Assembly: GCF_001553005.1 (NCBI RefSeq)
Contig: NZ_KQ959904.1
Coordinates: 13,799 to 47,824 of the forward strand
DNA from: Gemelliphila asaccharolytica
GTDB taxonomy: Bacteria > Bacillota > Bacilli > Staphylococcales > Gemellaceae
Direction: 5' to 3'
Length of the DNA stretch: 34,026 bases
Positions 15,438 through 23,581 of this stretch are shown one piece after another. The position numbers were made by a program, and so were the translations under genes. How positions within the stretch are numbered: position 1 is the first letter of the stretch; every line of letters starts with the position of its first letter. Under the pieces are notes generated by a model. It saw only the letters and a program-made list of their open reading frames with translations. It made no database searches and was not told where the DNA came from.

Positions 15438-17475
15438 AATAAAATATTTAGGAATAACTTACGCTAGAGTAAAAGCTCCCTTTTATTTAACAGGAAGTAT
15501 AAGAGATTATTTTAAAAAAGAAGCTGAAAAATGCTCATTTATAGAAAAAATATCTTTTTATTTAGATGAATTTACCTTTTCAATTTATTTTCATGAAAGA
15601 GAAGCCAATGTAGGGGACATAGAAAGTTTTCTTTTAAAAATAAAAAAAGAAGAAATAAAAAAATTGGCACTTATAGAGGATGAAAAAGAAGAAACAGCTT
15701 ATTCAATCATATCTAACGCTATAACAAAAAGAATTTTTTATAAAATATTTATTCCTTTCCCGTTAAGATACCTTAATACTTTATATAACTCTTATCATTA
15801 TATAAAATCGGCCTTAAAAGAAAAGCGTTTATCTATGGAAGTATTAGATAGCAGTGCTATTTTAATTTCACTATTTATAAATAAATCCCAAACAGCAAGT
15901 AATATAATGTTTATGTTAAATCTAGGCAATAAACTTGACTGTTGGTCACTTAAAAAATCAATTAAAGATTTAGAAGAAGGACTTAAAGAAAAAGAATATC
16001 AAGTTTTTGTTTTAGAAAATGGTAAAAAATTTTTAAGAAAAACAAGTGAAATAAATGTAGGAGATATAATTCAAGTATCAGAGGGAAGCGAAATTTTATA
16101 CGATGGTATAGTCTACGATGGCAGTGGTATGGTAAATGAAAGTTCATTAACTGGAGAAAGTTTCCCAATTGAAAAAATTAAAGGGAGCGAAATATACTCA
16201 AATACAATTTTACAATCAGGAGAAATCTATTTAAAAGTAACAAATAATAAGCTAAATTCAAGAATATTTAGGCTTGTAGAGTTAATGAAACAAGGAGAAA
16301 GAATTAAAGACTCAAAACAAAGAAGTTTTATAAGTTTGGCAGATAAAGTAGTTAAATATAATTTTCTAGGAGCAGGGCTTACTTATTTATTAACAAGATC
16401 ATTTAATAAAGCAATTTCATTTTTATTAGTAGATTTTTCATGTGCTATAAAGATAGCTACTCCGGTAGCATATTTATCAGCGGTAAAAAAAGCGTTAGAT
16501 AAAAAAATTATGATAAAAAGTGTTGATGTTTTTGATATCTATAAGGATATAGACACCTATTTATTTGATAAAACTGGGACAATAACAGTATCAACCCCCA
16601 AAGTGAAAAAAGTTTTAACATTTAATGGATTTACATATGAAACAGTAGTAAGAATAAGTGCGTGTTTAGAAGAACATATTCACCACCCAATAGCAAATGC
16701 AGTAGTAACAAAAGCAAGTGAAGAAGGAATTATTCACGAAGAAATGCACGATAAATTAAACTATATAGCAAGTAAGGGGATAAAATCTACAATAGATTCA
16801 GAAATGGTTGTTATAGGCAACTATAAACTAATGAAAGAAGAAAATATAGAAATAACAGAAGAACAAGAAAAAATAATAAAAGAAAATAAAGAAAAAACAA
16901 ATCTACTTTTTTTAGGATATAAACAAAGCTTAGCAGCTATATTTTTAATAGACACACCTTTAAGAAGAGAAGCAAAAGAAGTAATTGAAAAATTAAAAGA
17001 GCAAGGAAAAGAAGTAATTTTAGCTACAGGAGATACTTATGAAAGAACCCAAAATGTACTAAAAGGATTAGAATTTTCTAAAGTATATACAAACTTAAAA
17101 CCAAAAAATAAATACGAAATTATCCTAAAACTAAAAAAAGAAGGGAAAAAAGTTTTGATGATAGGAGATGGGTTGAATGATTCTGCAGCAATATCTCTTG
17201 CAAATATAGGAATTGTAATGAATGATAGTGCAGACATATCAAAACAAATGAGTGACGTAGTGCTACTTAATAATAATTTAAAATCTTTATTAATTATGGA
17301 GCAGGTATCTTATAAATTAGAAAATTTAATCAAAAAAAATATTAAAGAAACAGTAGCAGTTAATAGCTCACTAATCTGTTTGGGACTATTTAATATAGTA
17401 AACCCAACTCTTTTATCAATTTTTCATAATTTAACAACTTTGAAAATAGTAGTAAGGAGCTTAAAGATAAATTAA
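15427..17475 (+). CDS. Heavy-metal-type (P1B) P-type ATPase with a noncanonical SCA membrane motif
   Basis: 682 aa with the complete catalytic set: 'TGES' (about 242-245, actuator), 'DKTGTI' (phosphorylated Asp381), 'HHPIAN' (His-Pro, about 419-424) and 'GDGLNDS' near residue 579. The N-terminus has no CxxC HMA domain. The membrane motif that is normally CPC, SPC, CPH or TPC reads D-F-S-C-A-I-K (336-342), followed by 'IATPVAYL'. Only one Cys and no adjacent Pro remain, so the transported metal cannot be assigned; Fe, Mn and Zn are all possible. The SD probably lies within the upstream gene ('AGCTGGACAAGACGATG' is poor), fitting translational coupling. A terminator follows. Confidence 0.85.
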   Translation: MKFKIKYLGITYARVKAPFYLTGSIRDYFKKEAEKCSFIEKISFYLDEFTFSIYFHEREANVGDIESFLLKIKKEEIKKLALIEDEKEETAYSIISNAITKRIFYKIFIPFPLRYLNTLYNSYHYIKSALKEKRLSMEVLDSSAILISLFINKSQTASNIMFMLNLGNKLDCWSLKKSIKDLEEGLKEKEYQVFVLENGKKFLRKTSEINVGDIIQVSEGSEILYDGIVYDGSGMVNESSLTGESFPIEKIKGSEIYSNTILQSGEIYLKVTNNKLNSRIFRLVELMKQGERIKDSKQRSFISLADKVVKYNFLGAGLTYLLTRSFNKAISFLLVDFSCAIKIATPVAYLSAVKKALDKKIMIKSVDVFDIYKDIDTYLFDKTGTITVSTPKVKKVLTFNGFTYETVVRISACLEEHIHHPIANAVVTKASEEGIIHEEMHDKLNYIASKGIKSTIDSEMVVIGNYKLMKEENIEITEEQEKIIKENKEKTNLLFLGYKQSLAAIFLIDTPLRREAKEVIEKLKEQGKEVILATGDTYERTQNVLKGLEFSKVYTNLKPKNKYEIILKLKKEGKKVLMIGDGLNDSAAISLANIGIVMNDSADISKQMSDVVLLNNNLKSLLIMEQVSYKLENLIKKNIKETVAVNSSLICLGLFNIVNPTLLSIFHNLTTLKIVVRSLKIN

Positions 17476-17491
17476 TAAAAAAAGACATTTT

Positions 17492-17522
17492 AAAAGGCTT
17501 TGAGAGTAAAGCCTTTTTTTTA
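17492..17522 (+). terminator. Intrinsic terminator of the P-type ATPase operon
   Basis: AAAAGGCTTT/AAAGCCTTTT around GAGAGT, followed by a T-run. Confidence 0.9.
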
Positions 17523-17530
17523 ATTTAAAT

Positions 17531-17738
17531 AATAGTTTGTTCATAGAAAACCCCGAGCTTTAAAATCAAAAAAAGATTGTACATAGAGAAAACCCTAGCT
17601 TCAAAATCAAAACAAAAGGTTGCACATATAGAAAACCCCGAGTTTTAAATCAACAAAAGGTTGTACATAGAGAGACCCCCGAGCTTTAAAGTCAAAAAAA
17701 GGTTGTACATAGAGAGACCCCGAGCTTTAAAATTAAAA
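17531..17738. repeat. Five degenerate tandem repeats of 40-43 nt between convergent genes
   Basis: The core 'TACATAGAGA.ACCCCGAGCTTTAAAATCAAAA' recurs with its CATA at 17542, 17582, 17625, 17666 and 17708, giving spacings of 40, 43, 41 and 42 nt. Units differ by substitutions and small A-run length changes. No unique spacers separate them and the period is not a multiple of three, so this is neither a CRISPR array nor coding sequence. It lies between the terminators of the P-type ATPase (+) and the TVP38 gene (-). Confidence 0.85.
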
Positions 17739-17746
17739 AAACAAAA

Positions 17747-17784
17747 CAAAAAAAAAGAAACTAGCCTGAGGTTAGCTAGTTTCA
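17747..17784 (-). terminator. Intrinsic terminator of the TVP38-family gene (minus strand)
   Basis: On the minus strand GAAACTAGC/GCTAGTTTC form a perfect 9-bp stem, followed by a run of T (A-run 17748-17756 on the plus strand). Confidence 0.88.
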
Positions 17785-17795
17785 TAATTTTACAA

Positions 17796-18554
17796 TTATT
17801 TTGAAATTTTTTGTTTCATATTTTTATTTTTATCGTTATAAACTTTTTTAGCTATAGCTATAATAATTGATATAGCAAATAGGCAAGAAAGACCTATAAA
17901 TAAGCCCTTAGCTCCACCTGTTAGAGTACCTCCAACATAAGAATAAACGATAGTAGCAGGTAGCTGCCCTATACCTGTATAAAGCATGAAGTGAAAAAAT
18001 CTCATATTTGTAAGACCGGCCCCGTAGCTCACGAAGTCGAAAGAAACAAAAGGCAAAAGTCTACAAACTAGAATTGTGTATTTACCATATTTTTCAAAAA
18101 ATCCATCTACACTCTTCATAGCACCTTTGCTTGTTAATTTTTCCACAGCCCCGCGTCCTAAAGCACGAGCTAAATAGAAACATAATGCGGCACCTGCCAT
18201 TGCAGATGACCAAGAAAGAATTGCTCCTAATACCCAACCGAAAATTGCGGCATTAGAAAGGGTAATTAAGAATGCAGGAATAGGAGCTACAATAGCTTGA
18301 AGTACCATCAGGGTAAAAGATACAACAGCTGCATATGCCCCATATGAGCGTAGATAATCTATAACGACCTTAAGGTCTAACTGAGAAATAATACTAAACG
18401 CATTGTCAATGTTAGTTTTAACAAAAGGCACAGCAAAATAAATGATTAGGGAGATTGTAATTATTGCTAATGCAATCAATTGTTGAAGCTGGCGATTTAC
18501 CAATGAATTTTTCTCTTTCTCGGTAGTGTCTTTTTTTTCTACTATATTACTCAA
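17796..18554 (-). CDS. TVP38/TMEM64 (VTT/DedA-like) family membrane protein
   Basis: 252 aa with a Lys/Glu-rich cytoplasmic N-terminus (about 1-22) and five or six hydrophobic helices. The VTT-domain signatures are present: 'FGWVLGAILSWSSAMAGAALCFYLARALGR' and 'CRLLPFVSFDFVSYGAGLTNMRF'. These proteins are related to DedA and yeast Tvp38 and are linked to lipid scrambling or membrane homeostasis; the substrate here is unknown. The start is TTG at 18554, with RBS GAGG 7 nt away; no ATG is better placed. It is a single gene, convergent with the P-type ATPase. Confidence 0.85.
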   Translation of the reverse strand: MSNIVEKKDTTEKEKNSLVNRQLQQLIALAIITISLIIYFAVPFVKTNIDNAFSIISQLDLKVVIDYLRSYGAYAAVVSFTLMVLQAIVAPIPAFLITLSNAAIFGWVLGAILSWSSAMAGAALCFYLARALGRGAVEKLTSKGAMKSVDGFFEKYGKYTILVCRLLPFVSFDFVSYGAGLTNMRFFHFMLYTGIGQLPATIVYSYVGGTLTGGAKGLFIGLSCLFAISIIIAIAKKVYNDKNKNMKQKISK

Positions 18555-19118
18555 ATATATTTCCTCTTTTTGTTTATTTAGAATACTTTTTTAAAAATAA
18601 ACGTAGCTATTTATTTAGATAACCTAAAAGTGAAAAATAATTATGACAGAATAAATTATTTTTTATAGGTTAAAAAAAGTATATCCTATAACAGAGATTA
18701 AAAAATTTGGGCAGAAATTCCTTATCTATCTAAATTAATTGAGATAACAGGGTTTTTTTAATTTAGCAGATAAAATCTCATATAGTTGTAAAATAATATA
18801 TGTAAACCTCATTTAATATTAATTTTACGATATATATTATAACAAGAAAACGGTTATAATACAATAGAGTTTTTAAAATTATCTATAAATCGCTTTTATT
18901 ACGCAAGAACAGTACCTTTAGTATCAAGTGTTTTAAGACGATAAAAAAAATATATTTATAATTATGTTATAAATATATGTATTTTATTTTTCTGTCATTT
19001 TATTTTTTTAAAATAATTATAGTACAGTTAGAAATGTCTTATAATATAATAAAATGTTTAAATATTTAAAAATTAAATAATATATCTTGTTAATAAATAA
19101 TTAGAAATATAGTTTTAA
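18555..19118. other. Long A/T-rich divergent intergenic region
   Basis: No convincing ORF. Several TATAAT-like hexamers occur (18855-18860, 19040-19045) without good -35 boxes. A stem-loop TATAGG/CCTATA lies near 18664-18690. A second hairpin (about 18720-18751) has an 8-bp bulged stem and is followed by seven T, so a short transcript ending near 18760 is conceivable. The promoter for the TVP38 gene could not be pinned down. Confidence 0.4.
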
Positions 19119-19147
19119 TTGTAAATAATTTTTATTTTTTGTATAAT
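19119..19147 (+). promoter_or_regulatory. Sigma-A promoter of the PspC-domain gene
   Basis: TTGTAA, a 17-nt spacer and TATAAT. The expected transcription start is near 19154, about 15 nt before the Shine-Dalgarno AGGTGAT (19170-19176). Confidence 0.75.
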
Positions 19148-19182
19148 AAAATATAGTTAGTAAAAAGTTAGGTGATAGAAAA

Positions 19183-19464
19183 ATAAAAAAAAGATTTTTT
19201 GGGATAAAAAGGGACATGTCAAGGGCAGCTATAGCTGGGGTTTGTGCAGGGATAGCAAAACGTTTTAATTTTGATATTTCTACAGTAAGACTAGTAGTTT
19301 TAATAAGTGTTGTTCTTTCATTTTTTACTACGATTATAATTTATTTTATTTTGGCTAATGTACTGCCAAAAGATTATTCTGGTATGGACGATTTTTTCTT
19401 TGATTTTACCAAAAAAAATAAAATAGATGATGATTACATAGATGTGAATGGTAGAGAATTATAA
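19183..19464 (+). CDS. PspC-domain membrane protein, apparently with an AUA start codon
   Basis: PspC-domain proteins are small membrane proteins tied to envelope-stress (phage-shock) responses. The core 'IAGVCAGIAKRFNFDISTVRLV' is followed by one membrane helix (about residues 36-58 from the start used here) and an acidic tail. ATG 19216 would begin inside the domain with its Shine-Dalgarno only about 1 nt away. Upstream in the same frame, '(I)KKRFFGIKRDMSRAA' fits the normal family N-terminus (K-R-x-x-R-S-x-x-D-x-x-I-A-G-V-C). The strong AGGTGAT stands 6 nt before an ATA at 19183, and no ATG, GTG or TTG lies between the promoter and 19216 in frame. From 19183 the protein is 93 aa, from 19216 it is 82 aa. 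Single gene with promoter and terminator. Confidence 0.7.
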   Translation: MKKRFFGIKRDMSRAAIAGVCAGIAKRFNFDISTVRLVVLISVVLSFFTTIIIYFILANVLPKDYSGMDDFFFDFTKKNKIDDDYIDVNGREL

Positions 19465-19498
19465 TTTTTAATTTATTTTATTATATTTAAGTTCACAG

Positions 19499-19530
19499 TA
19501 ACCTTATAAGTAGAATAAGGTTATTTTTTT
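19499..19530 (+). terminator. Intrinsic terminator of the PspC gene
   Basis: TAACCTTAT/ATAAGGTTA around a short loop, followed by TTTTTTT. Confidence 0.85.
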
Positions 19531-19544
19531 AAAAAAAGAAAAAT

Positions 19545-19580
19545 TTTTAAAAAAAGCCCTCAGTTTTTTTTACTGAGGGT
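19545..19580 (-). terminator. Intrinsic terminator of the nanA-nanM operon (minus strand)
   Basis: On the minus strand CCCTCAGT/ACTGAGGG (arms 19572-19579 and 19557-19564) are followed by a T-run. It overlaps the last codons of the minus-strand gene by no more than a few bases. Confidence 0.9.
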
Positions 19581-19581
19581 T

Positions 19582-20616
19582 TTATCTATTTATTTTTTCT
19601 AAGGGTATTCTATATGACTTGTTGGTTCTTATTCCCGGACGAATTTCTCCCATTATAGAATAAATACTATTATGAATACATACTAAGCTGTTTCCGCATG
19701 GGGCAGGAAAGTTTATTTCTCCTGGAGAAGTCCAAGAGTCAAGTTTATAGTTATAAATTAGTAATTTTTTATTCCAGTTGAAGTAAGAAGGTTCTTGTGA
19801 AAAATAGAATTGTCTAAATTTATTTTTATCTTCACTTTTAAATGTAGCAAATTTTTTACACGCTTCGTCCCAAATTTTTTTGTTGAAGCCTCCAATAACT
19901 ACCATTTCTTTATCGTTAATTTTTATATTTCCGGCTCCGACAATAGAAATTTTTTTATTTCCTGCTTTGACATCAGATATTTTGATCCAGATTTTTTTTC
20001 TTATATTGTATTTGTATCCTTCTGTATAAGCTATATTATTTGCTCCGCTAAAGACTACTATTTCGTCTTCAAAAATTTCTGATACACATTGAATTCTACC
20101 TGATGCAGGGAATGATGAAATTTCTTTGTTTTCTTGAGTAAATATATTAAAAGCGAAAAATCTGTCTGATATTTCTCCATTAATTTTTCCTAATCCATAA
20201 TAAATTATTCCATTATAGATATGAGCTATGTGCTGTTCTATTGAAAAGTTGAGATTTGCATATTCTTGGACGTGTAGTTTATTATTTATAACATTTATTT
20301 TTAAAATCCGGTTGCCTCCAACATAAAAAAGCATTCCACTGAAACTTACACATTTACCGTCTGCTACTGGTTGTTCAAATTCTGTAGTGTCTAAAATTTG
20401 GAAAGAATTTTCCACAGGTCTTATTAAGTGTAAGAATTTATGGATTACCCTTTTACCTCCTTCAAGAGCAGTTCCAAAGGGAAAGTTACTTCCTCCTCCA
20501 AGAACTATTTTGTTATCTATAACCCCACAAAGCATATTACTAACACCTATGTTTTCTCTGTACCCTTTTTCTAAGGGGAGAGGGGGGACGTCAAAGCATT
20601 TTATTGTATTAACCAT
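19582..20616 (-). CDS. nanM: N-acetylneuraminate epimerase (mutarotase), kelch beta-propeller
   Basis: Converts the alpha-anomer of N-acetylneuraminate released by sialidases to the beta-anomer, speeding use. The protein shows kelch-type repeats: 'VIDNKIVLGGGSNFPFG', 'FYVGGNRIL', 'IVVFSGANNI', 'MVVIGGFNKK' and 'PCGNSLVCIHNSIYSIMGE'. The start 'PPLPLEKGYRENIGVS' fits the cyclically permuted mutarotase family. No signal peptide is seen, unlike E. coli periplasmic NanM, so this one should be cytosolic. 344 aa. RBS AAAGAGGT. It is the last gene of the nanA-nagA-nagB operon and starts 11 nt after nagB. Assignment rests on family features plus operon context. Confidence 0.8.
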   Translation of the reverse strand: MVNTIKCFDVPPLPLEKGYRENIGVSNMLCGVIDNKIVLGGGSNFPFGTALEGGKRVIHKFLHLIRPVENSFQILDTTEFEQPVADGKCVSFSGMLFYVGGNRILKINVINNKLHVQEYANLNFSIEQHIAHIYNGIIYYGLGKINGEISDRFFAFNIFTQENKEISSFPASGRIQCVSEIFEDEIVVFSGANNIAYTEGYKYNIRKKIWIKISDVKAGNKKISIVGAGNIKINDKEMVVIGGFNKKIWDEACKKFATFKSEDKNKFRQFYFSQEPSYFNWNKKLLIYNYKLDSWTSPGEINFPAPCGNSLVCIHNSIYSIMGEIRPGIRTNKSYRIPLEKINR

Positions 20617-20627
20617 TTTACCTCTTT

Positions 20628-21347
20628 CTAATTTTTGTAGTTTGCTTTTTCATCTACAAAAATATGTACATTTGGATGTTGTTTTAAGACTGTACAAGGA
20701 ATTTCTTCTGTTACTTCATAGTCGCTAAGTAATTTTTTTATTGCATTTTTTTTGCTTTCTCCAAAGGCTAAAAGAATTATTATTTTTGCTTTCATAATAT
20801 CTTTAATTCCCATGGTAACGGCATATTTAGGTACTAAAGATTCATCATTATCAAAAAATCTTGAGTTTGCTTTAATAGTTTCTTTGTTTAAATTTACCTT
20901 ATGAACACCTGTACTAAATGAGGTGAAGGGTTCATTAAAGCCAATATGGCCATTACTTCCAACACCTAAAATTTGCACGTCTATCTGTCTATTATCTAAC
21001 AGATTTTGATAATTTTCAATAGCTTTTTTTAAATTTTTATTAGAAGCGTCAGGAATATGGATATTTTCTTTTTTTATGTCAATATGATTGAAGAGATGAT
21101 GATTCATAAAGTAGTGATAACTTTGTTTGTGGTTATAATCTATAGCGACATATTCATCTAGGTTAAAAGTTTCTATATTTTGATATGAAAAACCGTCTTT
21201 ATAGTATTTAATCATTTCTTTATATAAAGCAGTAGGGGAGCTTCCTGTAGCTAATCCTAGGGTAGAAGTAGGGGTAAGGTATTTTTTTAATAGCTCAAAG
21301 GCCTTTTTACTTGCTTCTTCTTTGTTTTTAAATACGTAGTAGTTCAT
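20628..21347 (-). CDS. nagB: Glucosamine-6-phosphate deaminase
   Basis: Converts glucosamine-6-phosphate to fructose-6-phosphate and ammonia, the last step joining amino-sugar use to glycolysis. 'GLATGSSPTALYKEM' (phosphate loop), 'TFNLDEYVAI' (proton-acceptor Asp) and 'ILGVGSNGHIGFNEP' are all present. 239 aa fits the short Gram-positive form, which lacks the C-terminal allosteric part of the E. coli enzyme. RBS GGAGAG. Third gene of the minus-strand operon. Confidence 0.95.
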   Translation of the reverse strand: MNYYVFKNKEEASKKAFELLKKYLTPTSTLGLATGSSPTALYKEMIKYYKDGFSYQNIETFNLDEYVAIDYNHKQSYHYFMNHHLFNHIDIKKENIHIPDASNKNLKKAIENYQNLLDNRQIDVQILGVGSNGHIGFNEPFTSFSTGVHKVNLNKETIKANSRFFDNDESLVPKYAVTMGIKDIMKAKIIILLAFGESKKNAIKKLLSDYEVTEEIPCTVLKQHPNVHIFVDEKANYKN

Positions 21348-21393
21348 GTTACTCTCCTATTTTATTTTTTTTGTGAGGGTTATTTTCTTTTTT

Positions 21394-22539
21394 TTAAAAA
21401 TTTTTAAATGCTATTTTTCCTTTTGTTAGGGTGAAAAGGGTATTGTAATCATCATCTAGGACTGTTATGTCTGCATCGTTGCCTACTTTTATTTTTCCTT
21501 TTTTATTGTCGATACCTAAGAATTTTGCAGGGTTTATTGTGCATGAGTTTATGGCACTTTCCATGTCAATATTTGCTTTTTCTATTAGTATTTTTAGTCC
21601 GTTTGATATTTTTAAAGTTGAACCAGCAAGTCTTCCATCATCTCTGTGAGCACTTCCGTCTGGATAGATTGTTATATTTTCTCCACCAAAAATATATTTT
21701 CCTTCTTTTAGTCCTTTTGCACAAAGACAGTCAGTTACCATAAGAGCGTAATTTTTCCCTTTTGCATTAAAGAAAATTTTTAAAGCTTGGATGGTAGAGT
21801 GAATACCGTCTGTTATTATTTCTCCATATTCTGTAGATGAGCTAAGTGCAAAGCCTACTTGACCATTTTCTCTGTGATGAAATCCGCTCATTCCATTGAA
21901 AACATGAGTTTGAGAAGAGGCTCCATTTAAAAAACTCAAAGCACTTTGTTTATATGTGGCACTAGAATGACCTAAACTTACTTTTATTCCTAGACTTGCT
22001 ATATATTTTGTCAGTTCAAAATTTTCATCTTTTTCACACGCCATAGTTATAATTTTTATTAGATTTCCACTTGCCTGCATGTATTTTTTAAATTGGTTTA
22101 TATCTGGTTTTTGGAGGCAGTTTAGAGGTTGTGCTCCTCGTTTTTCTTCATCTAAGTAAGGTCCTTCAAAATTAACTCCTAAAATTTCAGCACCTTTATA
22201 ATCAGAGTTTGCCACTTTTTTTATATTTTCTAATGCTTTTATTAAAACTTCTTCTTTTTGAGTTATTGTTGTCGGTAAAAATGAAGTTACTCCCTCTTCT
22301 GGCAATTTCTCTGCCCAAGTTTTTAGTCCTTCCTCTTTGGCGTCATTAGTATCAAAACCGTATGCTCCGTGAGTGTGAATGTCTATAAAACCGGGAAAAA
22401 TTCTATTATTTAAAAAGTCATAATCTACATTTTTTTTATCATCATAATCGAAAATATTTGTAATTTTTTCGTCTTTTATTTCTATTATAAGGGGTAAAAA
22501 TTGACCTAATACCCAAACTTTTTTACTTTTTATTAACAT
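21394..22539 (-). CDS. nagA: N-acetylglucosamine-6-phosphate deacetylase
   Basis: Amidohydrolase that removes acetate from GlcNAc-6-P to give GlcN-6-P. Metal and substrate motifs: 'GFIDIHTHGAYGFDTND' (HxH), 'GVNFEGPYLDEEKRGAQ' (Glu ligand), 'VSLGHSSATY', 'THVFNGMSGFHHRE' and 'LMVTDCLCAKG' with the catalytic Asp. 381 aa, normal. RBS TAGAGGT. It lies between nanA and nagB; a hairpin at the end of nanA may lower read-through into it. Confidence 0.95.
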   Translation of the reverse strand: MLIKSKKVWVLGQFLPLIIEIKDEKITNIFDYDDKKNVDYDFLNNRIFPGFIDIHTHGAYGFDTNDAKEEGLKTWAEKLPEEGVTSFLPTTITQKEEVLIKALENIKKVANSDYKGAEILGVNFEGPYLDEEKRGAQPLNCLQKPDINQFKKYMQASGNLIKIITMACEKDENFELTKYIASLGIKVSLGHSSATYKQSALSFLNGASSQTHVFNGMSGFHHRENGQVGFALSSSTEYGEIITDGIHSTIQALKIFFNAKGKNYALMVTDCLCAKGLKEGKYIFGGENITIYPDGSAHRDDGRLAGSTLKISNGLKILIEKANIDMESAINSCTINPAKFLGIDNKKGKIKVGNDADITVLDDDYNTLFTLTKGKIAFKNF

Positions 22540-22551
22540 ATATTACCTCTA

Positions 22552-22577
22552 AAAATAAAGCCTGAGTATTCAGGCTT
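22552..22577 (-). terminator. Intercistronic hairpin between nanA and nagA (partial terminator or processing site)
   Basis: On the minus strand AAGCCTGA/TCAGGCTT forms a perfect 8-bp stem with a 4-nt loop (22558-22577). It overlaps the nanA stop codon and is followed by only TATTTTTAG. The U-tract is short, so read-through is likely; nagA begins 19 nt further on. Confidence 0.6.
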
Positions 22578-23454
22578 ATAAGTTGTAATCTTTAACTAAT
22601 TTTTTAAGTTCATCTAATTTATTTTCATCAAATTGACGCATTGGTTTTTTGCAATATCCTGCATTAAGTCCTTTTATTTTTAGGATTTCTTTTATTGTTT
22701 GATAAAGACCTAATTGTAGTATTTTTTCTATCACATCATTTGCCTTATGTTGAAGATTGTATGCTTTTTCTACTTCTCCTTTTTTTGCAAGAGTGAATAT
22801 TTCTTTTGCTAAACTTCCTTGAATGTTGTATGTAGAACCAATAGCTCCATCAACGCCACTTATACCGGCTTGAACAAGCATTTCGTCAAATCCAGAGAAT
22901 ATCAAAGTATCTGGGAATCTTTTTCTAAATCTTTCTAATTGATAAAAATCTGCCGCTGTGTATTTTACCCCAATGATTTTTTCATCTGATAAAAGCTCAC
23001 TAAACTCGTCCATGCTTATTTTAACTCCTGTTAAAACGGGGATATAGTAAATAATCATGTTGTTATTTGTTTCTTTGATAATTGTTTTGTAGTATTCTTT
23101 TATTTCCTCAAAACTAAATGGATAATAAAATGGAGTAACTGCTGAAAGACTGTCATAACCTAACTTTGTTGCATACTTACCAAGTTCACAAGCTTCAAAA
23201 AGATCAAGACTGCCGACTTGTGCAATTAGATTTATTTTATCTTTTGCTACTTCTTTTGTAATTTTGAAAATTCTTTTTTTTGTTTCAGTATCAATTAAAA
23301 AGTTTTCTCCACTGCTTCCATTAACATAAAGTCCATCAACTTTATTAACTTCTATATTGTATTTAACTATTTCTCTAAGACCTTCTTCTATTAAGTTGCC
23401 TTCTTTATCAAATGGGGCAACTAATGCAGAATATATACCTTTTAAGTCTTTCAT
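22576..23454 (-). CDS. nanA: N-acetylneuraminate lyase
   Basis: Aldolase that cleaves N-acetylneuraminate to N-acetylmannosamine and pyruvate. Members of this TIM-barrel family use a Schiff-base Lys: here Lys164 in '[12 protein letters not shown]', with Tyr137 in 'YYIPVLTG' and the carboxylate loop 'NGSSGEN' (46-52; usually GSTGE). The start is ATG 23454, which has AGGAGG 4-9 nt upstream; the frame is open 21 nt further up but has no better start there. 292 aa. First gene of nanA-nagA-nagB-nanM, with promoter, operator palindrome and cre-like site directly upstream. Confidence 0.95.
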   Translation of the reverse strand: MKDLKGIYSALVAPFDKEGNLIEEGLREIVKYNIEVNKVDGLYVNGSSGENFLIDTETKKRIFKITKEVAKDKINLIAQVGSLDLFEACELGKYATKLGYDSLSAVTPFYYPFSFEEIKEYYKTIIKETNNNMIIYYIPVLTGVKISMDEFSELLSDEKIIGVKYTAADFYQLERFRKRFPDTLIFSGFDEMLVQAGISGVDGAIGSTYNIQGSLAKEIFTLAKKGEVEKAYNLQHKANDVIEKILQLGLYQTIKEILKIKGLNAGYCKKPMRQFDENKLDELKKLVKDYNL

Positions 23455-23466
23455 AATTCCTCCTGA

Positions 23467-23482
23467 ATTTAACACATTAAAT
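23467..23482. promoter_or_regulatory. Palindromic operator in the nanA leader (shared with the ABC/nanE operon)
   Basis: ATTTAACACATTAAAT, with perfect ATTTAA/TTAAAT arms. It differs by one base from ATTTAATACATTAAAT at 32314-32329. It lies just after the expected transcription start of nanA, where a repressor would block transcription. The binding protein is not in the window. Confidence 0.65.
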
Positions 23483-23495
23483 TATTAATATAATA

Positions 23496-23524
23496 ATTGT
23501 ATATCTTTTATAAAACGCTGTCAA
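23496..23524 (-). promoter_or_regulatory. Sigma-A promoter of the nanA operon
   Basis: Minus strand TTGACA, a 17-nt spacer and TACAAT. The insertion point of the transposon (23551) is 27 nt upstream of the -35, so the promoter is intact. Confidence 0.85.
23510..23523. promoter_or_regulatory. cre-like site (CcpA) overlapping the nanA promoter
   Basis: Minus strand TGACAGCGTTTTAT matches the cre consensus TGWAARCGYTWNCW at 12 of 14 positions. It overlaps the -35 and spacer. Catabolite repression of the operon is inferred. Confidence 0.45.
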
Positions 23525-23543
23525 GTGAAAGAAAGTAGCTTTA

Positions 23544-23551
23544 AAATTTAT
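23544..23551. repeat. Target-site duplication, left copy
   Basis: AAATTTAT directly abuts the left inverted repeat and is exactly repeated after the right one (27342-27349). Eight bp is the usual duplication length for ISL3-family elements. Confidence 0.85.
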
Positions 23552-23575
23552 GGGTATTCGGATTTTATGGTGGAA
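23552..23575 (+). repeat. Left terminal inverted repeat of the ISL3 transposon
   Basis: Begins GGGTATTCGG. It pairs with the right end, with mismatches at positions 5, 12, 14 and 18 of 24. Confidence 0.88.
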
Positions 23576-23581
23576 AAGGGC

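Noticed and set aside
17531..17738. CRISPR array
   Set aside because: The 40-43 nt units are repeated throughout with no unique spacers, and no cas genes are near.
19810..20728. Plus-strand ORFs inside nanM and nagB (19810-20082, 20387-20728)
   Set aside because: Antisense shadows; the minus-strand genes are complete, in an operon and have RBSs.
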